From positions 5,814,572-5,878,571 of the forward strand of contig JAKSZT010017954.1 in assembly GCA_026826555.1 (NCBI GenBank): DNA of 64,000 nucleotides, given 5' to 3'. The position numbers and the translations under genes are program-made. The notes under the pieces were generated by a model. That model was given only the letters and a program-made list of their open reading frames with translations, was not told the origin of the DNA and made no database searches. The DNA comes from Tolypeutes matacus. Lineage: Eukaryota; Chordata; Mammalia; Cingulata; Chlamyphoridae. How positions within the stretch are numbered: position 1 is the stretch's first letter; each line of letters begins with the position of its first letter. Below are positions 41,706 to 53,361 of the stretch, piece by piece.

Positions 41706-43189
41706 TCACCTCACAGCTGGAGGGACTGGACCTCAGAAGAGATGAATAACTTACAAAGGCAGAAAGTGGCAGATGTGAACCTTGAACCAGGCCTTGCTTA
41801 AGCTAGGTCCGCCTCACTGCTCCTAGGGTTTTTTCCACATCCAGCACATCCCAGCACTTTCCTTTGAGTCTTAATGGCTTTTAGGTTCTCAAGTGTTTCT
41901 TGTAAAAATGCAGATGCCCTGGAAAAGGTACCTCCATTTTCAGCCAACTCTCGCCTGGGGGTGGTAGTTCCCCTGACAAAGGAAGGTTTTTGGGAACCTA
42001 AAGCCTGGTGGGAAACAAAAAGGTGTGAAGAACAAGAGTGAGAAGCCCCAAAGGCAGATTTTCTGAAAATCACACCGGAAAGAGTCAGGAGCATGTAAGC
42101 CATGGAGTCACTACCTCCAAGATATGCACATTCTCTTTGAGCTGACAGAATACAGGTAGAAATGTAATATAGAACTGTGTTAAGTCATATGAAATTAGAG
42201 CAGTGTTCTGATCCTGGCATGGAACTTTAGATAATAACAGCTTATTGATTTGTGAGTTGTGCACAGTCAGAATTAGGTCTGTCAGCATAAAGCTGGATTT
42301 TTGGCAATGTGATTATTTGACACAGCATTTGAATATCAATGTCAATTTACCTTTAGAGGAAGAAAAAACGACACACACACCCCCTCTATCATGACCATTA
42401 GGAATTATGAACATCCCTATAAAATGCATTAGGCAGGCTGGTCCTGCAGGTCTGTGTCCCTTGAAGCCTGGGGAGGGGCACACATACCCTGGAAGCCAGA
42501 GGTGGCAGGGGGGAGGGGGCAGAAGCAAATAGACTCAATGCTGTAATGTTACTGCAAAGACCTCCTGGGTGACCATATTATCCCACCCATCTGCCTTCAT
42601 TAAGAGTAGCAAGAAAACCACAAGCTGTGATCTGAAGACCAGTGCCCCAAACATCACTCTTCTCTGGTGTCAAGCCTGCAATTCAGACCTTGACACTGTC
42701 TTCATTCATTGCTGTTCAGCACAACTACAGCCGGCAGGTAAGCCCAGGGCTCCGCTCTTCCTGTTCCCTTGTAAGAGGAGACACTGGAATACCTAGTTGC
42801 CTTTGATTTGTTGAGTTTGGGGACTTAAAAAAACACCTGAACCATTAACTAATCTTCATCTCAAAGATATATTTCTTTTCCTGATACTTACTGCAAGCCA
42901 AATTTTGAATCTCTGAAATTTTGCCTGCCCAAAATGCCAAACTCAGACCCCTCCCCAATCACAGCCTCCTGACCACAAACATATAACAGCATCAAACATT
43001 AACTATCGTTTTCATGACATTATAAACCCACAGAAATTGCAAAATAGGATACTCATTTTGCATTCCCCACAGCTGGCGCCCATTAAACTGCCAAGAACTT
43101 ACCTGGTGCTCAATAAAATACTTGTACAATTTAATTAGCTGGTTAATCTAAATATTAGCTACAGCATTTCCAACTCAGAAAACCACAAA
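41706..43189. other. unassigned sequence
   Basis: No exon, RNA gene or named repeat recognised. Open frames of 70-100 codons on both strands show no domain. Confidence 0.35.
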
Positions 43190-43565
43190 CATTTAATGAA
43201 TACTCACTGTAATCTAGGCTCTTGAGAAATAACAATGAATAAAGTATCGCTTCCTGACCCCAAGGAGCTGACTATGGAGTAGAAAAGACAAAAAAACTAA
43301 AATAATCATTTTGTTATAAAAGTGAAATTCTAGAATAGAAGTAAGAACAAAGCACTATGGAAACACTAAGTAATGATAATTCTTGAGTAGCAGTGTGTGT
43401 ATTGTGGCATAGGAAGGTGAGAATGCAATGAAGCAAAGACATTTAGCCTATCCTTGATTGGAGGATTTGGACACCAGCAGAGGAGGAAAAGTACATTTCA
43501 GGTGAAGCAAAACTGTGAACACAAAATACACTACAAAGGGGACACATGGGAATTTTAGGGTGATG
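43190..43565 (-). mobile_element. L2 LINE fragment
   Basis: TTTAATGAATACTCACTG, GACCCCAAGGAGCTGACT, AAAGCACTATGGAAACACT and GAGGAAAAGTACATTTCAGG follow the minus-strand L2 order. Confidence 0.6.
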
Positions 43566-43569
43566 GAAC

Positions 43570-44030
43570 TATTCATTATGGTACAGGGATGATGGATACG
43601 CCTGGGAAGTCAGAGACGTGCTCAGCAGCCATCTCCCAACCCACATCCCACCCCTTCTACTGTGTGGTGATGTTTCAGTCTGTTTCCTTTCCACAACTGG
43701 GGCAGGTGTTAGGTCTAATGGAAAGGCTTGACCAGAAACCGGGAACAAGCAGCCAGAGATGCTCATCAGGGCAGGAAACTCTCAGTGGCAGAGTTCCAAG
43801 GGGCAGCACAGCCTTGTCTCTCTTCTCTGACACAAGCTGGAGCAAGTGGAGCTGCAACTTACCGATCCTGGCCAAATCAGTTTAGCCTCCCCGAAAGACC
43901 AGCCCCCAATAGATCTCTTCCCCCTGCTCATTTGGACCTTTTGTTCTGTGTAAGTAATAAAGCAGTCATTTGCTAAAAGTTTCTGTTGCACCTGCGCCTG
44001 TGTTCTCGTGACACACCGTGTAGCAAATTA
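43570..44030 (+). other. possible LTR-like segment, unproven
   Basis: GTAAGTAATAAAGCAGTCATT at its right side places an AATAAA signal (43957-43962) before a C/T-rich stretch ending CTCGTGACACACC, the layout of a retroviral R-U5. I could not fix TG/CA ends or a target-site duplication, and the family is not recognised. It may equally be unique sequence. Confidence 0.25.
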
Positions 44031-44560
44031 CACCACAGATACGTTTTGCTATTCATTTATCAAAACCCATAATTCTTTATATCCCAAAAAGTAAACTTTA
44101 ATGTATGCAAATTTTTTTTTAAATCATGAAGGAGACCAAGGAATTCCAGGAAGAAATGCAGGTGGTGACATAATAATCTATTTTTTTGTAAATGGGGAAA
44201 AAAGAGAGCATATCTAAGTAACTTTGGCAAGCTTAAGGCTAAAGATGAATGGAAGTCTACATAAACATGGCACTTTAGTTGGTAAAGTTGTTTCTCATGA
44301 TTACAGGTTAAAAAATCTGAAACTGTTTTACATGTATACTGTGGTTGAATTAATAAGTAAATGGATGGGCAATGGGGGGAGTTTACAGGTGCCTAAATAC
44401 AGAAATAATTACACACACACACATACATACACACACACACAGATATAAATATATTTCCTAACTCTGTCAGCTGGGCGGGCCTAGAAGCAGTGACATCCCA
44501 TTAGCAATGGCCCTACCCAGCACCCAGATTTTGGTTTCTAATACCATTCTTTAAAAAAAA
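44031..44560. other. unassigned sequence with (CA)n
   Basis: A CA-rich microsatellite lies at 44410-44443. Upstream AT-rich sequence may be part of an old L1, but not clearly. Confidence 0.4.
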
Positions 44561-44579
44561 AAAAAAGGAACCAGGGCAT

Positions 44580-45578
44580 CTTAGAGATATGGCTAATTCT
44601 ACAGCTGGGGTAGGAAAAATACAAGATGGGATGGAACATCTTGTACAGCCAGAAATTAAGGTAGTACTCAAAAAGCAAAAGGATGGGGTATGTCAAAGGA
44701 ACACAGGTGCCAACCCAAAAGAACATTCATGGTCAAAGCTAGAGTGGTCTGAGCAATGAAATAAATAATGTAGTGTTAGATTATAAACCAAAGAATACAA
44801 TAAATATCCGTGAGTCCATACTGACATAAATATATGATTGAAAAAAAATAGATAAATGGGGGAGGAGAGACAGATCTTCCTTACAGAAGAATTACAAATA
44901 ATTTATGTAGCTGTCCCCCCTCCAGGAGGTAGAGTTTAATTTCCCACACACAAATACATGCCTTGATTGTGAGACACACTTACTGACTTGCAACTCAAGA
45001 AAGGAATATAGAAAGGGGAATAAATAAAGTAACTTTACACTGGAGAAACCTCGCAAACATTATCTTAGCTAAGTGATCAAGATTAGCATCATAGTGATAA
45101 GTCTTGTTAATATTATGTACCCTTGATGTGATATGAAAATGGCACTTCCTCTTTGTGCTCTTCATCTCAAAACCCATAACCACTGTATAGCCATGAGAAA
45201 ACATCAGACAAACCCAAACTGAAAGATTTTCTACAAAACAGCCTATAATACTTTTCAAAACTGTAGGCCACCAAAAACAAAAAAGAAAACTTGAGAAACT
45301 GTCACAGACCAAAGGAGACAAAGGAGAGATCATGCCTAAGTGTAATGGGGTCCTGGGGCAGAAAGAGGACATTAGCAGAAAAACTAGTAAAATCCAAATA
45401 AAATTTGAAGTTCAGTTAATAGTAATGTGACAATGTTGGTTTCTAACAAAGGTACCATGATGATGTCAGACAATTGTGGTGGAAACTGGGTGAGGGGGTG
45501 CACAGGACCCCTTTGAACTTCCTTTGCAATTTTTCTGTAAATCTAAAACTATTCTAAAATAAAATGTTTTTTTTTAAG
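44580..45578 (+). mobile_element. L1 LINE 3' UTR, ancient type
   Basis: GAATACAATAAATATCCGTG, GAAACTGTCACAGACCAAAG, GGTCCTGGGGCAGAAAGAGG, GTTAATAGTAATGTGACAAT, ACAAAGGTACCATGATGATG, GGAAACTGGGTGAGGGGG and TTTTTCTGTAAATCTAAAAC before an AATAAAATG end. It is the 3' UTR of an old L1M-type element. Confidence 0.8.
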
Positions 45579-45689
45579 TGCAGGGAAAATTGGGAAATGA
45601 GTAAGAAACCTGCCTTGGCTAGAGTATCAGGTGATGGAGGCAATGGGAGGAGATGAAGCTTGGATGTGTTTGGGATCAGATTCTAGGAG

Positions 45690-46060
45690 TTTTGTGAGAT
45701 GCATCATTAGGAACACTAGGCCAGCAGTGGCTTAAACAAGTAAGGGGTTTATTAGTCTCACACAAAAATAAGTCTAGGAGTAGGCTGCCCTAGCCTGGTA
45801 GAGAAGCTCTCATTCCCACCATCATTAGCATGTGGTTTTTGTCTTTCATTTTCATGATGGCAAAATGGTCACAGTGCATCAGCATTGCTGGCAGGAAAAT
45901 GGGAAAAGTGAAGGGTGAATAGCAAAGGACCAAAGGAGCCCTTTAAATAGCTTTCCCACAAGCCCTACTCAGAGAACTTCCACCTCTTCTCATTGGTCAG
46001 ATTGGATCACATGGTCATTCCTAGTTGCAAGAGAGCCTGGATTAAGAAGTACTCCTTTAT
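45690..46060. mobile_element. old dispersed repeat, family not named
   Basis: CAGTGGCTTAAACAAGTAAG, TTTATTAGTCTCACAC, GGCAGGAAAATGGGAAAAG, CTTTAAATAGCTTTCCC and CTCATTGGTCAGATTGGATC. Best preserved of the three related copies in this window. Confidence 0.55.
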
Positions 46061-46069
46061 TTTATGGCT

Positions 46070-46200
46070 ACAGTGTCCAGAGTGATCTTTCTAAAACATT
46101 CATCGGATCTGTTATTTCTTTGCTTAAAATGTGTGCAACTACATATTGCCAATAGGACCAAATAAAAATTATTCCTCTCAGCCTATATAACTATACTACT
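46070..46200 (+). mobile_element. L2 LINE fragment
   Basis: AGAGTGATCTTTCTAAAACA, TCATCGGATCTGTTATTTC and TTGCTTAAAATGTGTGCAAC are the L2 ORF end region. Confidence 0.75.
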
Positions 46201-47304
46201 TGTAAATTACTCTGTATCTGTCTCTTCTTCTTTCTTACTAATAGGAGGCTGGATTTGTTTGGGGATGCAACATTCCCAGTAAGAACTCTCCCAGACTCTC
46301 TTGCAGCTAGGAATGTCCATGTGATACAATCTCGTCAATGAGAAGAGGTCAACTCTCTTGAGAATCTGATGATAGCTGTGAATTCTGTCTCCAGGGAAAG
46401 AATGTATATTTGCATAGAATTTTCCAAGCAACTGTAGGATGCACTTCAAACTCTCTGAAGCCCGTAGACATCAGAAAAGAACTACTAGCATAGAACTTAG
46501 ATCAGAGGGTATAGATACTGGAGGTAGCAGGACTGATTACGAAACTTTTGAAGTTGTCTAAGGTGAGGTATGGCACAGGCTAAACCAGGCATAGAAAGTG
46601 GATTAGCAAGACAATCTGACAATGGATTGGAGGGACAATTTGTGACAGAAGCAGTAGCACTTGGTGGTTAATGAGACAGGTTAATCACATTGATTCCAGA
46701 GAACCAGGGAAGTCAAAGGTTACTGAGCATTTTTATCTTGGATAACTGAATGGATGGTTATGCTAATAACCAAACAGGGATTCCGGAGGCAGGTTTAAGG
46801 GAACAGATTGTGGTCTGAGCTTGCTGAGTGTAGGGTGCCTGCAGTCTATACAGGTGTACATAAAATACAGCAGGTAAAAGGAACTCCAAATCTGACCTCC
46901 GGAGAAAGGCTGGGACTGTACGTGAAGCATTGGATGTCAACACACACCAAGGGCTCTCCAACATACTCATACCCAAAACATCCAGGAAGAGTAGAGTCTT
47001 CCCACTTCTATATTGAGTTTGAAACTATTTCAGACATGACAATAACTTTCTCTCAAGATAAAGCTCTTTTTTACAAAGCATTATGTGACCTACAAAAAAT
47101 AAAATTTTTCCATCCATATCTAATTTCAGTCTTGAAACTTGAATTAGTTCCCTCAAGAAACAACGAACTTTACATGTCCAAAGCCAAATTGACATCATGG
47201 GCTGGGAATGTTAGGAATCTTACAATTACTCCTGAGAATGGTTGAGGAAAGCTGTGTAGTGTAAGGTAAGGCAAACATGAAAACTACGTAGAAACCATTG
47301 GAAG
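46201..47304. other. unassigned sequence
   Basis: An old repeat may be present at 46240-46450 (CTCTCTTGCAGCTAGGAATG, CCATGTGATACAATC). The 145-codon frame at 46808-47245 shows no domain. Confidence 0.35.
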
Positions 47305-47528
47305 GCAGTATAACGTGGTAGTTAAGAGGAGAGGTATTGGCAAAAAACAGATCCAGGTTTCACTACTCACTCCAAGTATGATCTTGGGTAATTTATCAAA
47401 TCTCTCAGAGCCTCTGTTTCCTCATCTGTAAAATGAGGTAAAAAGGACAAATAATAGAGCCTAGATAGAATACCCCACAGTAGGGACAATGCCTGGCACA
47501 TAATTAGTCTTTGTTAAATGTTAACAGT
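47305..47528 (+). mobile_element. MIR SINE
   Basis: CGTGGTAGTTAAGAGGAGAG, GATCTTGGGTAATTTATCAA, CCTCTGTTTCCTCATCTG, TAAAATGAGG and GACAATGCCTGGCACATAAT. Confidence 0.88.
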
Positions 47529-48405
47529 TTAGTAACCATAGTAGTAATGTTTGCCTACTTGGTTTCATAATCATAATTCTGTATCATACTAAGCTTCTTG
47601 AGGTAGTGTAGACATATTTTTAGATGTACAACACATCAACTTGCCAAGACTGGATAATATTTACAGTAAATGGGTAATAAAACATTGAATTAATTTGTTT
47701 TGTTCCACTGGTTTATGACTTTAGGAAAAAGAAGGCTGGTTTAAAAGAGAGAAAAAAAGCGTGTTAGTTATTTCTTCTTATTCATGTATTTATTTTTTAA
47801 ATGGCTCGCCTTTTTAAATCCTCATTTTGAGAGGAAAATTCAATCTCACAGCTGTGACTTTTCCCATCCTTATAGAAAAACATGGCTTTCCTAACATCAC
47901 GGAAGGACTCCTAAAGGAAGTTAAGGTGATTCACACTGTGCTGTCACAGATTTTCTGCAAAAACTTGATGATTACGCCAGGCCCAAAAGAAAGGGATTTT
48001 GTTAGGCAAAAACAAATCACACTTATTTAAAGAATGACATTTGATGGAAGTACAAGGGAATAAACTCTCTTTGTAACAAAAATTTAAGGGCAGTTAACTT
48101 GCAAGAAAAGAAAGAAAACGTAATTAATTAATGCCAGTAATTCTTGTCCATAATGAAGAAGACACAATGTGCTGCCAGGCACCTCTTTTGCATTAGATCA
48201 GAAGACACTTCCACTTCTCATGCAAATACACACATTTTATTCTAGGTTATTAGTTAGGTGATTGAAACTGGGAACCTCGAACATAGCAAAGAACATTTTC
48301 TCCTATTTCCTTTCATACACACCCAGCTTGGTGCCCTGCACTTCCATAGGCAGCTAAGAACTGCTGATGATTTTGACCTTGAGATGAATAATTAGAAGAG
48401 AAATG
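47529..48405. other. unassigned sequence
   Basis: AT-rich, with no exon or named repeat recognised. Confidence 0.35.
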
Positions 48406-48418
48406 CATTCTAAACCTT

Positions 48419-48514
48419 TTTTTTTTTTTTTTTTTACTGGGAGGTCCCGGGGATTGAACTCAGGTCCCTCCATATGGGAGACGGACACTCAACCATTTGA
48501 GCCACATCCACTCC
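48419..48514 (-). mobile_element. DAS-type SINE (short form)
   Basis: On the minus strand: GAGTGGATGTGGCTCAAATG, GTTGAGTGTCCGTCTCCC, ATATGGAGGGACCTGAGTTC, AATCCCCGGGACC, then a poly(A) tail. The 13-bp target-site duplication CATTCTAAACCTT is at 48406-48418 and 48515-48527. Confidence 0.95.
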
Positions 48515-48619
48515 CATTCTAAACCTTGAGTGCTAACAAATACTTTAAAATATTATAATCGAGTTCAAAGACTGGAGATGAAACAGAGTAGGGCTTTTAA
48601 AGGCCACTGGAAATGTGTG

Positions 48620-48775
48620 AAGTTGTGGATTCCTAAGCCTTCGATTCATTATCAGTAAAGCAGGAATATCATGGCAGGGTCTACCCCATAAAATTGTTCT
48701 GAAGATTAAGAGCACATCTGTCGTACTCTGCGTGGGGCCTGAAAAGGTGTAAGCGATCAATAAACAGTCCTCTTT
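48620..48775 (+). mobile_element. MIR SINE fragment
   Basis: TTATCAGTAAAGCAGGAATA, AAATTGTTCTGAAGATTAAG and AAGCGATCAATAAACAG. Confidence 0.65.
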
Positions 48776-48889
48776 GTAATATTAGTCCTCTTTGTTAATA
48801 ATTAACAAATACCCCTCAATGGTTGCCTTGCCATTCTTGGGGCACAGCCCAACTTAAAAGTAATAAAATGATAAGAATTGCCTTGTGAG

Positions 48890-49030
48890 GTTGAAACTCT
48901 TACAATATGTATTTTACCAATAGGAAACTGAGATGTAGAGAGGGTAAATGACTTACCCAAAACCAGAAACTGAATGCAACTTTCTTTGACTTTAGAGCAG
49001 TTCTTCACACTATTCAATTACTGCCTCTCT
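48890..49030 (-). mobile_element. MIR SINE fragment
   Basis: TTTTACCAATAGGAAACTGA, GATGTAGAGAGGGTAAATGA and CTTACCCAAAACCAGAAACT. Confidence 0.7.
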
Positions 49031-49429
49031 TAAAAGAGGCATGAGGGTCATCAGAAGATGTGGTCCCAGTCACCGCAAAACTTCCAGGGGAATAAAGAAG
49101 GAACAGGGTACCAGAAGATGGCTCAGAACCCTCTCCCTGAACCCCTGCTCCACAAAGGCAGCACTGATAACTGGGAAAGCAAAGCTAAATGATCCCCAGC
49201 CCCAAAGGTGCACAGACAGCCGAGGATTCTGAAACTGCAGAGGACCAGGACAGAGAAGGTAGGCCCAGGAGAAGAGAAGGGGATCCTCTAGGACCCAGCT
49301 CACATCTAGTCTAAAGATGGGGGAAAGAATATTTTACACTGCGATAATCATTGTAATACATGAATGTCATTAAGGATTTTTCTCAAATCATATTTTTATC
49401 TGATTAGAAAAATAATACATATTCATCAC

Positions 49430-49985
49430 GTATAGTCGACTTAGGAAATATACACAGGTAAAAAGAAGGAAACAAGTCACCTATAATACCAGTGCCAGAG
49501 ACAACCACATTTAACAGTCTGATGTATGAATGTCTGTTCTGTTTTATGTAAATATATACATTTAAATACCAAAAAAATGACACCGTACTGTTCTTGATAT
49601 ATTTTACCCTGCTTTTCCAGATGATATTCTATCCCCTTTTCACCAAATCACTAGGGCCGGGCTCCAAGTTCCATGACAGAATACTTAAGGGCTGCAGCAT
49701 AGGATTCCCCTTTGTACGTATATTAGGACTTACCCAAACCGTTTCCAATTCTGGGACAACAAGATGATTTCTAGCTTTTTACTATTACAAGCAATGCTTC
49801 TTGTACAAACAGATATACACCAGTCATGACTATTTCCCCAGAATAAATTCTGAGACCTAACTGCTAGGCCAAATTACATGTTTATTTTTAAGGCTTTAAT
49901 GAATATTGCCAAAATGTCCTCCACAAAGGATGTACTGATTTACACCTCCCACTAGCAATGTATGAGAAGGCTCTCTTTAAAAAAA
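49430..49985. mobile_element. ancient L1-like fragment
   Basis: CCAGAATAAATTCTGAGACC, TAACTGCTAGGCCAAATTAC, TGCCAAAATGTCCTCCACAA, GATTTACACCTCCCACTAGC and AATGTATGAGAAGGCTC follow an old L1M/HAL1-like repeat. Orientation and exact family not determined. Confidence 0.55.
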
Positions 49986-49989
49986 AGAA

Positions 49990-52043
49990 GGTACGAAAAG
50001 CTGCTCACTCATTGAATGCAAGTAGCTTTGCTCATAGAGTTGAACAGTCAAAATATAAATAGATTAGAGCAAGGGCAAGTTTATTCTCTCCTCTCTACAG
50101 AGCTGGCCCACCTTGCCTGGACTCCTCATCCTCCTTCTACCACCAACAGCCCTAACTCTGTCCTAGGTTCACCCAGGGATAATGGTGCCCACTCCCTTGA
50201 GCTCCCTGAATCCACTGGCAAGATTTTAACCCTCTTTGTAAATTCTTATCCTTTTAAAAGCATGATTGCTTCCTGTATTGCTGGCTCAGGGAAACATTCT
50301 TTTGAAAGTAAAAGACCATTAACATATAAAAGGACAGTACACCTGGGCAAATCACCTGTCAGCTCAGGAAAGTTGTCTTCCTGGAAAACTACTTAGCTGT
50401 AGTTTTCCCATGTAGACTCTATATAGAAATCCATTCCTAAAATCCCACTGGATATGACCTATTTGGGTTCCCTTACTGATAAGAAAGTCTAACTGGTGCC
50501 TAGCCCAGGTTCACAATAAAGAAAGACTGGAAGCTACTGATAAAGTAGTTTGGTGTTCAGGATCAATCCAGTTGCATTCCCTTGGAGGAAAGCTAATTTA
50601 TGACAGAAAACCATGATTAATTTTTAGAATAAACAATATTATGACTCAAGTGATTTATGTATTACTGGAGATATGAGGCACATTTAATAGAACATGACTT
50701 ATTCAGACATGTAATTCTTTCCTTAGCTCAGTAAAGTTAAGTGTGGCAAAAATGCCAGAAACAGCTTTGCAATTGGAATATGCAATTTAAAATAAGTAAA
50801 GATTACTCCCAGGTAGTTTATTGCTTTAACTACATTGAGGCATGTCCCTGTAGCAGACAGCATTATGACTCTCATTTCATTTTTGGTTTGTGCCAAATAT
50901 CTTCAGTTAGTTTTGCTTTATTGGTTTCATGCAATTTATTGCAGCACTAGAATGCAATTGTAATGCAACTAGTATTTTAGTTTTATCTTCCACCAGTAAT
51001 TTTTCTTCTTTATGGTGACTATACTGTCTGCATTAATACTAGCCATGGAAATTATACAGCATGGAAGCTTGTTTTCAGCAGCTCTCTTTCTCTTGAAGAG
51101 GAGAACCATAAGAACAAACTCCCACAACATGGTGAAAGCCAAATATGTGCCAGGGGAGAAGAAACAACATAAATAACAACATTTGCTACTTAATAAAGTT
51201 ATTTATTTGACTAAGAATTGCTAGAAAGCCTAATTTTCCCATTGAATTAAAAAGAGGCAAAATGTGTATTTTTGAGATCTTCTGTTTATAAATATTCTTC
51301 AAATAAATCCCTGGAATGCAAACCCAGTGCCAAAGGTGATAGGATTTGGGGAAGAATAGAATGCCTCAGGTATTCTTCCAGAATATGATTATTTTTTTTA
51401 TTTTGACCAACTTCACAAAAGGACTGTAATGTTAGGGGATTATTTAACCTTTCCAATGTTCTCAAATACAACTTTATATTTTTATGTATAGTTAGACCAG
51501 GTCATTTCATGGGAAGCAAGGGCAGGATTCTGTGAAAGGAAAAAAGAGGACTGGGTCTTCCAACCCTGGGAGCTCCTTATTTGAGGCATATGTGTAGAGC
51601 TTGTACAAGAAAGAAACCAATAAAGTCGGATTAGTAATGTGGGCTCTGCTGAAAACATTTCTCTCAACCCTGTCCTTGCATCCTGCCTAAATTTTGCTGT
51701 GAATAATCTATCCTATAAGTTAAAGTGTGTATCTTTAAGAATCCCCTGTTAAAATCCAGATCTCAAGGGAAGGATAACATATTAAACTATTATCAATCAT
51801 TACTTATTAGTAAAATGAGTTCATCAAATTGATATACACAGCAGAGCCACCATAGAATAGCATACAGGATAGATATATTTTGATGGAGGAGGGGAAAGTT
51901 CAAAACACAAGTTCTGTAGAGAAGCAGCATAATGCAATGAGGGTCCGGGGCATCCATGGAACAGACCAGAATCATAGGACCAGTGGACAGGAGTGCCAGA
52001 AAATCCCAGGAGAGTACAGAAAGGAAAAATAAAAAGGCTCCAT
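49990..52043. other. unassigned AT-rich sequence
   Basis: Two kilobases without a recognisable repeat, exon or RNA gene, the longest such block in the right half. Homeodomain and POU-like words are frequent at 50580-51000, but the AT content alone would produce many. Confidence 0.35.
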
Positions 52044-52057
52044 AAAAATTAATTGTA

Positions 52058-52652
52058 GGGAAGCAGATGTGGCTCTTGTCTACCATATAGAAGGTCCAGG
52101 ATTCAATTCCCAGGGCCTCCTGGTTAAGGCAAGCTGGCCCACGCAGAGAGCTGGCCCAAGCAGGAGTGCTGGCCTGCATGGAGTGCTGGCCTGCACAGAG
52201 AGCTGGTGCAGCAAGATGCCGCAACAAAAAGAGACACAGAGGAGAGACAATGAAAGACACAGCATGGGAGGCGGCTGTGGCTCAATCAGTGGGGCTCCCG
52301 TTTGCCATATGGGAGGCCCCGGGTTCGGTTCCCGGGGCCTCCTGATGGGGGCAGGCCTGCCCGCATGGCGTGGCTAGCTGACCCGGCGAGCACAAGCAGC
52401 AAGGGGGGGATAAATGAATAAATAAATAAAATCTTTAAAAAAAAAAAAAAAAAAGAAAGACACAGCAGACCAGGGAGCTGAGGTGGTGCAAAAAATTGAG
52501 CGCCTCAATCCCACTCTGGAAGGTCCCAGGATCAGTTCCCGGTGCCGCCTAAAGAGAAGACAAGCAGACACAGAAGAACAAACAGCAAATGGACACAGAG
52601 AGCAGACAACAAGGGGGGAGGGGAAGATAAATAAATACATAAATCTTTAAAA
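52058..52652 (+). mobile_element. DAS-type SINE, dimeric long form, interrupted
   Basis: First head is shortened (GGAAGCAGATGTGGCTC then directly TTGTCTACCATATAG). The spacer has repeated GAGCTGGCCCAAGCAGGAG words, the second head is GAGCTGAGGTGGTGC, and the CAGACACA-rich tail ends in AAATCTTTAA. Outer target-site duplication AAAAATTAATTGTA at 52044-52057 and 52653-52666. Split by the younger SINE at 52265-52454. Confidence 0.93.
52265..52454 (+). mobile_element. DAS-type SINE, long-tail 183-bp form, nested
   Basis: Head GGAGGCGGCTGTGGCTCAAT, B-box region GGTTCGGTTCCCGGGGCC, then GGCGTGGCTAGCTGACCC, GGCGAGCACAAGCAGCAAG, a G run and AATAAATAAATAAAATC plus an A tail. The 13-bp target-site duplication GAAAGACACAGCA is at 52252-52264 and 52455-52467. 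CpGs are well kept. Confidence 0.95.
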
Positions 52653-52666
52653 AAAAATTAATTGTA

Positions 52667-52760
52667 ACTGAGCGGGTACAGTTCAGTGGATGAGCACCTG
52701 CTTTGCATGTACGAGGTCCCGGGTTTAATCCCTGGTACCTCCTAAACAAACAGACAAAAA
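52667..52760 (+). mobile_element. DAS-type SINE (GTAGCTCAGTGG form)
   Basis: CGGGTACAGTTCAGTGGATG, AGCACCTGCTTTGCATG, TACGAGGTCCCGGGTTTAAT and CCCTGGTACC. The flanks TTAATTGTAAC and CTAACTGTAAC form an imperfect target-site duplication, the left one shared with the right duplication of the preceding SINE. Confidence 0.88.
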
Positions 52761-52769
52761 ACCTAACTG

Positions 52770-52913
52770 TAACCAAACAGACAGATAATTACAAGTGTTG
52801 ACAAGAATGTGGAGAAATTGAAACCCTCCTATATTGCTGGTGAGAACATAAAATGGTGCAGACACTTTGGAAATTCTGCAGTTCCTCCAAAGGTTAAACT
52901 TAGAATTACTGTA
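52770..52913 (+). mobile_element. L1 LINE ORF2 3' region, left part
   Basis: TTACAAGTGTTGACAAGAAT, GTGGAGAAATTGAAACCC, GAACATAAAATGGTGCAGAC and AACTTAGAATTACTGTA. The L1 continues at 53362 after an LTR insertion. Confidence 0.85.
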
Positions 52914-53361
52914 TGCAAGAGCCAAGGTGCTCCAGGGAAACAGAACCTAAAGGAGATATCTGTAAATATTATGAGATTTTATAAAATTGTCTCACGTGAC
53001 TGTGGGGTACACAAGTCCAAATTTGGTAGGGCAGGCTGCAAGCCAGGAACTCAGATGAGGGTTTTCAATGACTTCCCCGGAGAAGCTGTCTGTCTGCAGT
53101 AGAGAGGGAAATTCTCTCTTCTGACTGCTGAAATCAGCACTTCTCTTTTTAAGGCCTTCATCTGATCAGATGAGACCCCTCTCATTGCTGAACACAATCT
53201 CCTCAGTTGGTTATAGATGTAACCAGCCATAGATGTAATCTTCTTACTAATGATATAAGTCTATGAAATGTCCTCACAGTAACAACTAGGCCAGTGCTTG
53301 CTTGACCAAACAACTGGGCACCATTGCCTGGCCAAGTTGACACCTGAGCCTAACCATCACA
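52914..53361 (-). mobile_element. MLT2-like solo LTR (ERVL)
   Basis: On the minus strand it starts TGTGATGGTTAGG, then TCAACTTGGCCAGGCAATGG, TGCCCAGTTGTTTGGTCAAG, GATGAAGGCCTTAAAAAGAG, AATTTGGACTTGTGTACCCC and ACAGATATCTCCTTTAGG, and ends GGTTCTGTTTCCCTGGAGC...CTTGCA. Flanks CTGTA (52909-52913) and CTATA (53362-53366) match at 4 of 5, and removing the LTR restores the L1 reading AGAATTACTATATGACCC. Confidence 0.88.

Noticed and set aside
46808..47245. 145-codon open frame
   Set aside because: No motif or family resemblance; low-constraint composition in unassigned sequence.
51793..52260. 155-codon minus-strand open frame
   Set aside because: Largely antisense of the dimeric SINE at 52058 and adjoining unassigned sequence.
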